Positions 11,171 to 22,873 are shown, counted from the first letter of the stretch. The stretch is 64,000 bases of DNA from Litoditis marina (GCA_964036275.1 OZ038435.1:30361521-30425520), one strand, 5' to 3'. The notes: generated by a model not told the origin, from the sequence alone. A program made the numbers and translations.

Positions 11171-13521
11171 TGCACCAATGATATTCAAATGAACACTATG
11201 CGCATATTATTTGTTAAATTTATCTTCTTAGTGAGCCACAGGTTCAATCAAAACTGGGACAAATAGTTGAGAAAACGATAAATGGTTGTCAGGTATAAAA
11301 TTCATACACTCTCGTATCATCATTTAGCAAGAAGTTATTGTTTATGCATCGCAACGTCGGGTTGAGGATAGATAATAGATACCAAAACCTTTCTTATCTG
11401 CTCGCAGCTCGCACACAATGATTGCCCACTCTTGCTGAATTGATGGATTCTTTTCATCTCTGTTGGGGAATAAAGACCACACTTGAGTTTTCTTCACGTT
11501 TTGCGCAGGTAACAGACGTTACAAACGAAAAAGGGGGTTGTTAAAGCCGAATCGAAAATCGAAAAAAAAACTCGAAACCACTCGAAAAACTCGTATGAAG
11601 TCGTCGATATGTTCTAGCATACGTACTTAGGAAGGGGGGGGGGGGGGTTCAACAAATCACGATGATAGTGCATATACCAGTGAGTATGCAACAAAACATG
11701 CAGAGTTATCCAACTAGGTTGTTTTTAACCCGCTTCACGTGATCATGCATTTCTCTTGCAGTATAGACGTGAAATATAATGATATATTTTGTCCCATTTT
11801 CTTTTTTCTCCTTTTCCGTAAGTTCATATAATTAGATAGTTTTTTGATTGAAGTCTGTTCTGAAACATATGAACGAAGTGTCCCTTAGTGCGCAGTCGTA
11901 ATCTTCGTCATAGAAATAGATTAGTTCGTCAACCTGTATATTATCATAATGAAAATTGGTTTTTCGCTCGTGTAGAGAAACAGTGGAACTGTCTGACCCG
12001 CAACTCGCACGAATATATGTCATTAGGTCAGTTACGCAACTTCTTAAGAACGGTGGATGTTAATGTTTTCGGAGATGTTCCTAGATTCCTCATGTAACTT
12101 TGTTTGTTTTGTTTTTCCTCTCAGTTTTTTTATATATTGTACAATTTTATTCAATTGAAATCATCATTGTTATTAGTTTGTATTTTAACGCTCCCTTGTA
12201 AGATGGTGATGTCTTTGTCGACATTATCCTTAGGGCCCCGTATTCGGCATAGAAACTCAGTTCATCTTATGATATCTGTCATTTGAACATGTGTTTTCTT
12301 TCTATGCTCGAATGAATCATTATTATTATATTATTAACGAATAAATAATTATGTCCTGACTCGATTTCAGTAGCTGGCACCAAATGGGCAACTTTTGCCC
12401 GGGCGGGCATCCCGTGGACCAAAGTTTGGGAAGCTCTTGACGGAAACCGTTACCTGTACGCATTTTCATTGAGACAACCACAAAATGTTTGCAAAACGTC
12501 CGCTAAACGTATTATAAATTTGATTAAATTTGATCACGTACCAATTTGAAGAGACCGTACTGCAATACATGCAATTTTCGATAAATTATAGAGGTCATGT
12601 ATTCTGTATTGAGTTAGGAGTTTTCAACATCATACACCGAAAAAGCTCATGATTACAAAGCAAATATGAAGCCAACAATATTAGAGTTACTGTAATGCAG
12701 CAATTCTGAATCCCTAACTGCTTTTGTTCGTTCACAGTAGTAATTTTGTTGATTCTGGCAATGTTTTGAACAGGATTTTGTCTTTTTATCGTTAGTTTGG
12801 ATTTTTTATACTTAGGTGAACTTGGCGTATCTTGTGCGTAGGCAAGTGCCACAATTTCGAGAGGACGGTGAAATACAAGAAACTTGAGCCTAGCTGAATA
12901 TCTGTGTTTTTTAATGGTTACAAGGTTGATTATTTAGTGCAAACTCTCAAGTTGAATAGAAACGGTCCCTTCAAATGTGTATGAAGTGTTTTAGTTATTC
13001 ATTCCTATTTTGGTATTAATGAAGATTAAATTGGTGTGTACTAAACATGATTCATCATTCGTCCGAAAACGTTGCGATACAGTAACCCCGAAGATAGTTT
13101 GGCTCATAAAACGATAGTTTTTTTTTCCCGATTTCTACTCTCTCTTTGTTGTAATTGTGAGAGGCCATAATATCAGAGCAGTAGCTTGAGTTTACGTGTT
13201 TTACGTGAGCTTGAGTTTACGGTCGAAATTTTACAAAAACGGCACCATTAATAGCATGAGACGACTAAAATGAATAATTTTCTATAAGAGTAAAATAATG
13301 TTATTGAATACGTAAAAACATTTGATCTCTTTTATTGTTCCGAGATGCTGTTTTTTTATAATATGGAACAGAAATTCAATAGAGTCGCAAAAAAAAAATG
13401 GAGCGCTTTGAATACCATTGAAATATACTTGCTTTTCAATTTCAGCACAGTTCGATTGACAGGTATATATGTTCATAAATATATTGCCTTTCTCAACAAT
13501 AGAGCAAAGAAAGTAGACCCC
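11171..13521. other. Intergenic DNA between the duplicated genes
   Basis: No convincing exons. A decayed, truncated hAT-type MITE end with GGTTGTTAAAGCC and CTCGAAA units lies at about 11,535-11,605, directly followed by a run of 14 G at 11,634-11,647. At 12,355-12,420 the duplication edge carries a GC-rich foldback containing GCCCGGGCGGGC. Small ORFs here lack splice context and any counterpart in the sister unit. Confidence 0.5.
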
Positions 13522-13528
13522 TATATAA
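13522..13528 (+). promoter_or_regulatory. TATA box of secreted-protein gene B
   Basis: TATATAA lies 39 bp before the ATG at 13,561, identical in spacing to gene A. The roughly 35 bp between box and ATG are nearly identical in both copies. Confidence 0.6.
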
Positions 13529-13560
13529 GAAGGGGTTAGAATATGTGAAAGTATCCGACA

Positions 13561-16500
13561 ATGCTTCTTCTCGTAGCATTTCTTCTCACCTTCCCAACCT
13601 CTATGGTTGGAATGGGTTTCGGACGGTTCGCACGTGACAGTGGAACGTGTGAAAAAGACGTGAGCTTTTTTTTAACTCTTTTTCTGAAACGGAATAGTCG
13701 TCACATTTCTCATGTTGACTTGTTACACAAACAATTTCCAAAAAAACTACAGTGATCCGAACTGTCTGATAGTTCGAAATGCTTGATACATACCATTTCA
13801 GTGTATAGAAGAAATATTTGTTGTTTTTCCGAAAAATTAGTCCTCACAGAAAACCAAACAGAAATGGAGAGTGGTTTCTTCATTTAACTTAGTATATAGG
13901 CTTGATTTTTCGAACAAGGACAGCCAATGAGGGAATCGATTGAGCAAGCACAAGCTGAATAATCGCCGAAAAAGTAAACCGTTAGTCGAGGAGTCACGTG
14001 AAACATGTTAAACACAGCAGAATTCGGAAACGTGCAATTACAAAGTAAACATTTCCTCATTAGAATGCTAACTTCTCGTGACTATTCAAATGACCTCTAG
14101 TATAGATGAGAGAGGAGTGTGGCAATTAAAACACGCCAATTCGCCAACCGCTCGCCAGAGCACGTCATTCACCCCTCCCGTATTTCAGTATTTTATTGCT
14201 ATGTTCACGATTTAGGTCACTCGTGATAATCAGGACTGTCAATTCGTGGGAAAAGCGGGCAAAAACATGGTTTACGCTGATCCAGGTAATTTAATGGGGA
14301 TCGCTATTTGAAATGTAGTCTGCTGTGATTGTAGTTTGACCGCAGTCTGTTCAACAAAACATCATCAATGTATGATTAATTCACAGATCAATGGAAAGTT
14401 CATTGCTGGATTTTTCCACGAAACGAGTTCGAGAAGCAATCTTTTTGTTTGCTTCTGTTTGTTGATGCAGTAGCAGTGGAAGCAGATCATTAGTTCCAAC
14501 CAACCATTCGAAACTATTCTCTCTTTTGGCGAGACTAAGTTAGTTCACGTCTAGTTAAAGTGCTCGAGTTCAATTCTAAGAAAGTTTCTCCAGAGTATCT
14601 GAAAAAGTTAAGATCCCTCAAACTACCAACTTACTCGAAATACGTGCAGATATCATTTTATAAATTTTTTTACTTTTCCTAAAAATAACAGACTATAAAG
14701 TCAAAAAACTCAAATAAGCCGTGTTTCAGAGAATAATACCTACAACAAGACCATTTCTCTTCCAATGCGCTACGTGGCGAATCCAGGTTCATCGTCCACA
14801 AATCCAGGTACAGTTAACTTTAGACAGACATTATTTAAATCGAAAAACAGCCCCCATATCCGAGTACAACTTGACATCTCTTCTACAACTCTTCTACCTC
14901 CAGTCGAAATTTTCATACGTTGGTGCACAATTACGTAACATAGTAGGGTTGTTAAAGCCAAACTCGAATTTCGAAAAAAACTCGAAATAACTCGAAATTT
15001 CGAGTTTCGAGTTCGACTCGAAACTCGAAAAACTGGGTTTTTTATAAACTGCAAGAAACTCGAACTCGAAAAACTCGAAATTTCCGGAACTCGAATAACT
15101 CGAAACTCGAAAAACTCGAAATGTTTCAAACTCGAAAAGTTCGAGTTTTTCGAGTTTCGAGTTCGGCACCGTTTCAAGTCAGGAATGAGACACAAATGCG
15201 CGTTTTATGCGCGATTCCTCAGCCACTTCAAAAATAAAATGCTTCTTTTGCACGATTCACGCGTAATCATGTGAAAAAAATCAGAATTTCTCAGAAAAAT
15301 TTCATATTTTTGTCTCGATAAAGTTCTGAAACTTAATAACCAAACTCGAAACTCGAAATTCGAGTTTTTCGAGTTCAACTCGAAACTCGAAAACTTGGTT
15401 TTTTTCAAAACGCAAGAAACTCGAACTCGAAAAACTCGAAATTCCCGAAACTCGAATAACTCGAAACTCGAAAAACTCGGTTTTTCGAAAAACTTGAAAA
15501 ACTCGAAACTCGAAAACTCGCAATTTTCAACTCGATTAACAACCCTATAACATAGTATTGGTAAACAAAGCAGAAACGAAGGCGCGATTGTCTGCAATTT
15601 AAAAAAATACGTTCTTGGGCCCGTTGTTGCATACAAATCGATCTTACTTACACACGGTTTCATTTTTACTCTTTTTTTACATATTGTACAGTTCTACGAT
15701 GAAAACTTCGAGAGTAGATTAGTTGAAATAGTTTTTGCTGGCAGTGTACCAATCCCTCCTACCTGATGGAAAGTTCATATGAGTTTCTCATGAGATACCT
15801 CATGAGCTATTCGTGAACTTCCAAGGAGCAAAGTAATCAACGGAATCTCTTCAGAAGCTCGTGAGATATAGCTCATGAGGTATCTCATGAGTATTTTGAA
15901 GGATTGGTAGGCCGCCTAGTGTCAGTCACCACCACCTTGAAACCTAGTTGCACCTTGAAACCTAGTTGAAACCTAGTTGAAACCCAGTTGAAACCTAGCT
16001 GTAGTAGGCACCTTGAAATATAGTTGAATATCAGACGGACGACCGGTGAATATCACAACCGAACTGTGGACGGAACTCAAGAAGTTTCCCTTCCCCGGAA
16101 CCACGATGCATGAGCTCACGTTTGAGGTTTGACGAGAGAACCTCTATTCTATCAGCTTCAAAGGGGGACAGAAAGGAAAGTTGATATGTAAGATATTCTC
16201 AAGAGAAACCGATAAGTATAGCTTTCAATTCAAACTAACGAACCTAATTTGCATACGGTTGACATGGTTTTGCCTGTTTCGCCGCGCGCAACGTTACATT
16301 TAGGTACCTCGGGGTACCTAAACTAGCTTCCCTTTCTGCCCTCCTCTAATATTTTTCAATCACGTAGTTCAATAAGTATTCTTGTTTAAGTAGCATTGCA
16401 TAAACCATAGTGGAATCATGAGACACTCGGTTGTGTTCATCCCGTACGAGTCAAGAGTCGATGGTGGATCACGGAACATAGTTCACCGAACTTTTTTTGA

Positions 16501-17720
16501 AAAATTTGACGCCAAAATTTGAAGAACCATTGTTTTTTGTCTCCTTGTAAGGAAACGGTAACAATTATCAAAATCTGTACTTTGGCGAAAATCAGCTTGG
16601 AAACAGAAAAAAGTTAAGGTAGAGAGACACAAGAGTGTGTTGCTGGGAAGCGAACTATAACTTATGCGAGAGCTTCTACAGAAAACTGAAAAAAAACTAC
16701 ATTTTTGAGCTGTTGTTTGTTTCAGTACAACATTACGACGAGCTGGTACGACACGGCCATCAATTACCAACACAGCATCGTTGAAAGTAATTTAGGTCGG
16801 GACATAATTTGGGAGAACAAGGCGTAGGTTTTCATTTTTTTTCGGAAATGAAACTTCAAACTAATCCCGTTCGGAGACATTCATACTTCTATGTTGTATT
16901 CATGAAGTTTTCGAAAACAAATCTGAGTAGAAGCTGGAGTGTGATTGGACGCAGAACGCGCTCAAGGAACGAGAATGTTAGGATCATACTTTGTAGTAAA
17001 TAGGTATAGTAGAATCGAAACTAGACACTTATGTGGACCAATCCCGTGTCAACGGTCCTTCAAACTGCAATTGGAAAATGGGTTGAAGTTTGAAAGACTG
17101 AAGCGTTGGGATTGGACCACATAATCGTCCTTCTTTGATCCAGAAATCGGGCCGCTGAGTGAGGTGTGCCTGCTTCATGTGTTAGCTTGTTATTAACAAG
17201 GTGTCTATGCCATCCACTCTTTATCATTCTCGGTGAAATTCATAACAAATGTTCAGAAAGCCATGTGAGTTCCGCAAACTTTGGTTCAATGGTCAAGCAT
17301 TTGAGAGGGCTTCAGTTTCGATCAATCCAGGTAGGTGCAGTTTTATTTTCATCCAGAAAACATTTATTTCGCGGGTTGGTTCGAGTTATTTGGAAGGAGC
17401 TAGATCATTTCAAGTTCACCAAGGAGAAACGTGACCGTGAGAATGAGAGTGGGAGTGTGAGTGTGTGAGAGACAGAGAAATAGGGGGGGGGGGAGTATAT
17501 GTTCCAAACAAAAGTTTTCGACCATATTTTTTTTCCGGACGAATGACATTAGCCGGATGATTTTATGCGTTTTTTGTTCCAAGGGAGTGTTCATCTTTCA
17601 GGAGACGGAGACCGCCTGCAATACTTCTGTGACGTTGTCCTGCCTCTCGGCCCGAACACAGTCTGCTTCAACATCGAAGACGCCTACGATCCGGCTAAGA
17701 TGGAACTGATACCAGAATGA
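13561..17720 (+). CDS. Small secreted protein of unknown family, copy B (202 residues, 7 exons)
   Basis: Exons 13561-13659, 14216-14285, 14730-14786, 16035-16126, 16726-16823, 17257-17330 and 17602-17720 total 609 nt in frame. Exons 1, 2, 3, 4 and 7 have exactly the same lengths as in copy A; exons 5 and 6 are 3 bp longer. The signal peptide is identical to copy A, while the middle of the protein (exons 4-6) is much more diverged than the two ends. This suggests the central region evolves fastest. The cysteine pattern is conserved, including YFCDVV in the last exon. Function is not recognisable. Introns hold a hAT-type MITE, a GGCGG-ended MITE, a TTAA MITE and a foldback. Confidence 0.8.
13993..14108. 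repeat. Dispersed 115-bp TCACGTGA-ended repeat, copy 1
   Basis: Begins with a TCACGTGAAACATG box, passes through a CAGAAACGTGCAATGAC-like centre and ends near CTCGTGACTATTC and CTTCTAGTATAG. Further copies are at 45,083-45,177, 47,838-47,940 and 50,158-50,270, three of the four in or beside the clec genes. The near-palindromic ends suggest a mobile foldback element. Confidence 0.6.
14944..15547. mobile_element. hAT-type non-autonomous element with 8-bp target duplication
   Basis: Termini TAGGGTTGTTAAAG and TTAACAACCCTA are flanked by TAACATAG on both sides (14,936-14,943 and 15,548-15,555). An exact 8-bp duplication with TAG-type ends is the hAT signature. The interior consists of tandem and inverted CTCGAAA(A) units, which produce spurious Phe/Ser/Arg/Glu-rich ORFs. 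It lies in intron 3 of gene B. Confidence 0.85.
15740..15916. mobile_element. GGCGG-ended MITE with CTCATGAG palindromes, copy 1
   Basis: Ends GGCAGTGTACCAATCC and GGATTGGTAGGCCGCC form imperfect inverted termini. Inside are several (A/G)CTCATGAG palindromic boxes. A cleaner copy with near-perfect ends is at 46,487-46,708. It is non-coding. Confidence 0.6.
16157..16349. mobile_element. TTAA-flanked MITE (piggyBac-like), copy 2
   Basis: AAGGGGGACAGAAAGGAAAG and CCCTTTCTGCCCTCCT form the ends, with one-base-altered TTAA flanks (TCAA, CTAA). It shares the CGCGCGCAACGTTA core and GGGGTACC box with the copies at 8,710 and 49,029. It lies in intron 4 of gene B. Confidence 0.55.
17036..17138. repeat. 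Diverged copy of the 115-bp hairpin
   Basis: TCCTTCAAACTGCAATTGG pairs imperfectly with TTTGAAAGACTGA, and the ATTGGACCACATAATCGTCC end matches 8,266-8,288. It corresponds to the hairpin in gene A. Confidence 0.5.
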
Positions 17721-18378
17721 TATCACAATTAAGACTATGCGCATCATTCTTGTTCAATTAATATTCATGAAACCAGAAGCTTCATAAATTTTATACTCCT
17801 CAGCAGCTTGAAAAGACAGCTTTAAAACGGTTAATCAAAACTGGAACAAATCGTTGAGAAAATAATGAATGGTTATCTTTAGGTATGGAATGTATATACT
17901 CTCGTATTATTATTTAGCAAGAAGTTATTATTTATGTATTCAAATGTCGAACTTTGGGCATCTTATCTGCTTGCCGAAAAAGAACAACCGCTCTTCCTGA
18001 CTTGCTGGATCGATATAGCCCCTTTATGTCTTCGTTGGGGCAATAAATACATGACACGTAACCCAGGTGGAACTGGGAACAATAAATATCTAACAATGAA
18101 TGAAGTATTACAAAATTTGCTGAAAATCTGTGGGCAGCACCGCAGCACACGTGACAGACACGTGAGAGAAGAGGTGCGTTTCTGTGCCACGCGTGGGCCA
18201 CATCATAATAATGACAACAATGTGACGTGCCGTTCCTTATCTCTGCTTGACGATATACCAATATGCACCTAAAAATGATGACTTTGAAGGAATTATCGCA
18301 AGCAAAATGAAGATATACACAGAGGGCGTGGTTTGCTTGCTATCATAGGACATAGTACCCTATTGACCAATCTCAGTG
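17721..18378. other. 3' UTR and intergenic DNA before the Maverick
   Basis: The first 220 bp parallel the sequence after gene A (a TCTCGTATNATNATTTAGCAAGAAGTTATT block at 17,900 and 11,310), marking the right end of the duplicated unit. The rest has no supported exon. Overlapping ORFs of about 110 residues on both strands at 17,932-18,272 are mutual shadows with no splice support. Confidence 0.4.
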
Positions 18379-18384
18379 CACGTA
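18379..18384. repeat. Target-site duplication CACGTA, left copy
   Basis: CACGTA abuts the AGTAGTGTAC terminus. The same hexamer abuts the inverted terminus at 42,305-42,310. Six-base duplications and AG-starting ends are characteristic of Maverick/Polinton integration by a retroviral-type integrase. Confidence 0.9.
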
Positions 18385-18600
18385 AGTAGTGTACTCCCCC
18401 GATTTTTTCACTTCCCCCGATTTTTTCACTTCCCCCGATTTTTTCACTTTTCACAACTGTTCCTAGGCTCCACCCACCGCCACCGATTTTTTCACTTCCC
18501 CCGATTTTTTCACTTTTTCATTTCTGATAGGCTCCGCCCCCTCCACCAAATTTTTCCCTTTTTCTGCTAATAGGCTCCGCCCCCTCGAAATTTCGAAATG
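18385..18600. repeat. Left terminal repeat zone of the Maverick
   Basis: CCCCCGATTTTTTCACTT occurs in tandem three times directly inside the terminus and twice more after a TAGGCTCC(A/G)CCC box. That box recurs three times (about 18,465, 18,528 and 18,572). Termini of protein-primed linear genomes are replication origins, so these repeats are candidate polymerase or terminal-protein binding sites (inference). Confidence 0.75.
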
Positions 18601-18793
18601 CAAAGTTCAGCATGAGAAAATTTTAAAAAACTATAATTGATATGGGTATCATTTTAATCACCAAGATCTCTCAAACATGTTCCAAAACGAAGTTCAGAGA
18701 TCAAAGTTCAAATTTCGAAAATGCAAAGTTCAAACTACACATTTTGTTAAAAAAGTTCATTAAGGTCAATTTTCAGTATTATAATTATTTACA

Positions 18794-19087
18794 TCATACA
18801 TTTCGAAAATCAATATCCATGTTTTCTGGATTTCCGTAGATCACGGGATCAAACTGAGGTTCCTCGTATAGTACTCCTTCCATGTTAAGGTTGTTAGGAT
18901 CTGGTTTTCCGAAATCGGGTTTCTGTTGGAAAAACTCGAGAAACTCTTTCGGTAACATTTCTTCATTATTGTTTTTCACATAATCTTCATATCCTTCCAT
19001 ATCTTCGACAAAATCTTCCGGAACATAATCCATACTATCTTCTTCATTTTCCCATTCGATATCGATAAGCCCGTTTTCGAAACTCAT
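18794..19087 (-). CDS. Acidic 97-residue Maverick protein, left copy
   Basis: A complete ORF rich in Glu and Asp (segments such as DIEWENEEDSMDY and EDFVEDMEGYEDY) with no cysteines, signal peptide or membrane segment. The identical ORF is kept in the other arm at 41,602-41,895, and it faces away from the polymerase across a 284-bp spacer with repeated boxes. I recognise no family. The acidity would suit a DNA-mimic, a chaperone-like or a polymerase-accessory protein, but that is a guess. It is the only other arm gene with a strong case, because it has promoter context and coding-like composition. Confidence 0.65.
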   Translation of the reverse strand: MSFENGLIDIEWENEEDSMDYVPEDFVEDMEGYEDYVKNNNEEMLPKEFLEFFQQKPDFGKPDPNNLNMEGVLYEEPQFDPVIYGNPENMDIDFRNV

Positions 19088-19371
19088 ATTTTCGAAAGTA
19101 ATAGTGGGGCACCCTACTGTCTATTAGCACGCCAGACGTGAAACGAGGCACTGTGTAAAGTGAGAGACCGCAGATAGTTAGACAGTTGTTAGATCGATGT
19201 TTATCGATTTCGTAATATTTATTACACTGTGGGACACCCTACTGCCTATAGGCACATCCCCTCCGGGATAGCGAGATAGTGTGTAAAAATGAGAGAGTGT
19301 AGTTAGTTAGACAGTTGCTTAGGGGCGTACGCGTTAACGTAGCCATTCCATCTTCCTGCTAGTATTCAGAG
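19088..19371. promoter_or_regulatory. Divergent promoter with a tandem 90-bp repeat, left arm
   Basis: Two direct copies (19,104-19,191 and 19,229-19,321) share CACCCTACTG(T/C)CTAT, a GTGTAAA box, GAGAGA and AGTTAGACAGTTG in the same order. They lie between the divergent acidic-protein and polymerase starts. One copy next to each gene suggests coordinated control of both by a shared factor. Confidence 0.6.
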
Positions 19372-21027
19372 ATGTCGACATATTTTGATCCTGAAAAGAA
19401 GATTAAACGTACCGTACCGTGTAACGATGGGTTAAATTTCGCACGAACTGTAATTCTAGCCAGGATGATCGCTGATCATCAATACGCTAGCGAGCAGAAA
19501 AATGTGAACGAAGAACAGCGGTTAAAACTCGACATACGTAATATTAAGAGATCAGATCGTAATTGGAAGGCACAGGCACAGCAGTTTCTGCTAGATGTTG
19601 ATCTGGACAGAGATCAATTATTTGGTTTTGACGCGTTTCAAGTTGTTGCAGATTCTCTTCCCAATTATTCTATAGTCGTTTATTCTCGTGTGCCACCTGC
19701 AAAGGTCTTTTCCGTCATCTGGAAAGGCAATGAGGGTGCAAACAAGACATTGAATATTGGTCTTTTTGCGGGAACCTTTGATATATTCAAACCAAGCAGA
19801 ACAAGTTTGGGAGTAGTTATCTGTAACACTTGTTCTGAAACATATAATAGACTCGATAATCATTGCTGTAAAAATATGTGCAAACAGTGTAGAAGACCTA
19901 GATGTCAAGGAGATGCAATTCCTTCCCTCGAATGTGTTGACTGTCACGTTATTTTCTACAAACAACAATGTTTCGACGCTCATAAAGTTTTAAGGAGAGG
20001 TACATCTGTATGTTCAATGTTCAAACGGTGTCCGTTACCCGATTGTCTAGCATTCTACAAACCCAGAAACTTGGAAAACGGAATTCATATTTGTGGTGAA
20101 ACTGAATGGTGTTCAAACTGCTCGAGACACGTTCGATCCGGATCTCACAATTGTAGTTGGACCCCCCCTACTGCGATACAAAAACAGAAACTTTTGGAGA
20201 ACCAGGAAAAGTTCAAGATTCTTATTTATGATTTCGAAACTGTGTTATTGGAAGAATCTGATGATTTAGATAACTTCTGTGAACAATGGCCCAATTATGT
20301 TGGTTATTCTATGCTTTGCGAACAGTGTATTGGCACCCCAATCGATACTGCTTGTAATAATTGCGGCCCGAATCGAACGGGACATTTCAAGTACACCACG
20401 AGAGATGAGCCACGAGATACAGTGATCAAAAAGTTTATTCATTTTCTACTGTATGACCGTACATTGGACAATGCTATCGTTGTTGCACACAATGGATCCC
20501 GATTTGATCTTCACTTTCTAATTCAACCAATGCTAACGTTAGGACTCAAACCTGATATGTTGAAAAAGGGTTTGAAAATAATTCAAATGACGGTGAATCC
20601 TCGCAATGGCGCTAATCACAATACACTCAAATTCAAAGATTCGTTTTTATTTGTTCCTGTTGCCCTCTCTGCTATACCAAAAGCGTTTGGGTTTCCCGAT
20701 ATGAAAAAGGGTACTTTCCCGTACCTTTACAATCATCCAACGAACTATGGTAGTGTATCTGCGTCTCTTCCACCGTTGGAATACTACAATCCGAATGAGA
20801 TGAAAAAAGGATCGAGAGCAGAGTTCATAAGTTGGTACGATGAAAACAGGAATACTGAATTCGATTTTGACAAAGAGTTACATGAATATTGTATGAATGA
20901 TATTGCCGTATTACATCAAGGAGTATCCCGGTATATCAAGTCTACTATTGAACTCACTACGTTTAACCCTCTTGTTCACGCGTGTACTTTTGCATCATTC
21001 TCGTTCTTTATCTTGAAAAATGTACAT
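19372..21027 (+). pseudogene. polB: Maverick DNA polymerase B, left copy, N-terminal half (interrupted)
   Basis: Encodes the first roughly 552 residues of the 1166-residue polymerase: the N-terminal cysteine-rich zone and the complete 3'-5' exonuclease domain (ILIYDFET, AHNGSRFDL, YCMNDIA motifs). A 5,992-bp transposon then breaks the frame. The reading frame continues about 70 codons into the transposon before a stop at 21,241-21,243, so a truncated protein with an exonuclease but no polymerase domain could be made. Apart from a Tyr-to-Cys change it matches the intact copy at 37,817-41,317. Confidence 0.9.
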
Positions 21028-21099
21028 ATAAGGCGGGGTCAATTAAAAAAATTTGGAAAGTCGCCGAAAACCAGGAAACGTGCCAAATTTTCTGTATTT

Positions 21100-21314
21100 T
21101 GGTACTTCGGGAAAAATATCGCTGTTTTGTGCCAAATGAGGAGGCCGTGTCGCCCGAAATCACTCGGACACGGTGGTTGTTTTCTGTCTCTGCAATTGCC
21201 ACCCGCTTGCACCTGTGGAAGATTTGTAAAGCCGGAACCATAATTTTGAATATAAAAAACAAACACATTTGTGAGGAACATTTATTACCACATCATAACA
21301 AACAGACAAACTGA
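21100..21314 (+). other. Possible THAP-like zinc-finger remnant at the transposon's left end
   Basis: The frame ending at 21,314 reads ...RCFVPNEEAVSP, then a Trp (RTRWLF) and near the end KHICEEHLLPH. The order P-W-(C-x2-H) resembles the second half of a THAP DNA-binding domain, common in transposases. The upstream C-x3-C is 58 residues from the last Cys, longer than usual, so this is weak evidence only. Confidence 0.22.
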
Positions 21315-22873
21315 TCAAGGAATGAAACACTTATTACAAGAATAAAACACATCTGACACATTTCCAACAGATATATTGCTATTTAAAAAGTTTCCAAACG
21401 AAAAAGTAATCATTTAACATTTGTCAAAGACCTATATTTCGAATTATAAAATCCAAACAACTATTTTCGTTAAACTTTTTCGAGAAGAAACACACTATGA
21501 AATGTATCAATAAGAAAAGCAAAGATTTAACAAATATCATAGCCTAAAAACTAATCTAAAATGTTTCAAATCTCTAGATTTTTGAAACCTTTCTAGACAG
21601 AGAAATGCAAACCTGACACATTCCAAAAGTTGATACAATTGAAAGATGCCAAAAGCTACATATATATTCAAAATGTTCCAAAACAAGAAAATATGAATTT
21701 GACATATTCCAAAACCCAAATTACAATTTGGAACGTTTCAAAGCCATATTTTCTAGGTTTCTACAAAAAATATTGTTAGAATACTTTAGAATGAAGCAAA
21801 CTAACCGCTTTTTAACACTAATTACCTTATTGTTCCATTGAAGAACAGTGTACATTAAGCAATGAAACTATCAAACGCAAATCTGCGATTCGGAAAGAAT
21901 AAAACTGGTCTTCTAACCGACGTTACTGAAACTAAGTAACTTTTACAACCTATAAGACTAAAAATAATGTAATTTATGAGAAAAAGAATCTCATACGCTA
22001 CAAGCCACAATAAATTATAATAGAAAGTAGAAAACAAACAGAGTACCGCCGAAACGGTAGAGATGCGCACATTGCGAAGAACTGTCCCAAACTCTGGTGT
22101 AGTTTGCACGGAGTACTCCCGAATTACTGAGGTGGACGCTTCACGAGATCCCGCGAACGAAACCAACAGAATGGACGTCTAAAATTTATTCGATGAATGC
22201 AAAAATTAAAAAGTAGAGCTGGACACAATCAAAGTATTACAAAACCAACGACATTGTTGTTTGTTGAGCGACATATTTTTGGAAACCGGGAGTTGATAGA
22301 TTTTGACTGTTTAGATGATCAAGTTTCATTTGTGTTCAGGTTCAGATGATCAAGTGTCTATTATAAAATGATCCAAATAAACAGAAAATTCACCTTACTA
22401 TCATGTCATCTGAGAAATTAATAAAATTTGTGAAGACGTTATTATTATCTTGGCATATCGATTGTTGCTACCGTGATAAGGACAAAAACTATATGAGGGA
22501 ATGAGGGGTTCGCAATGAACAATCGTTTGCTCACAAATAGATAGTAATGGCTAAACTTCGATAAACTAAAGTACGCTTTTAAAATTACGCACGTTCACTT
22601 CACTACGTGACATTAAAATGTTTTACCTAAAACTTGAACCCTGAACACTCAAAAAGAACAATTAGTGTTGAAAAACTCACAATATTTACAATGCGCTACG
22701 ATGTGTTCTGGCCATCCATACTTGATCCATCCGAATGACGCCTATACTCCCTCTGGCCTGTAAAATGAACAAATACATTATATATGAGTCATTATTACTA
22801 TCACCCTAGTAATGCTACTCTTTGTGTCTAAACCTGCTTGAAAGAATAAGTGCATTGTGTACACATTTCTGTT

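Noticed and set aside
17932..18272. Pair of ~110-codon ORFs on opposite strands
   Set aside because: They are mutual shadows in the intergenic spacer with no splice sites, signal peptide or counterpart after gene A.
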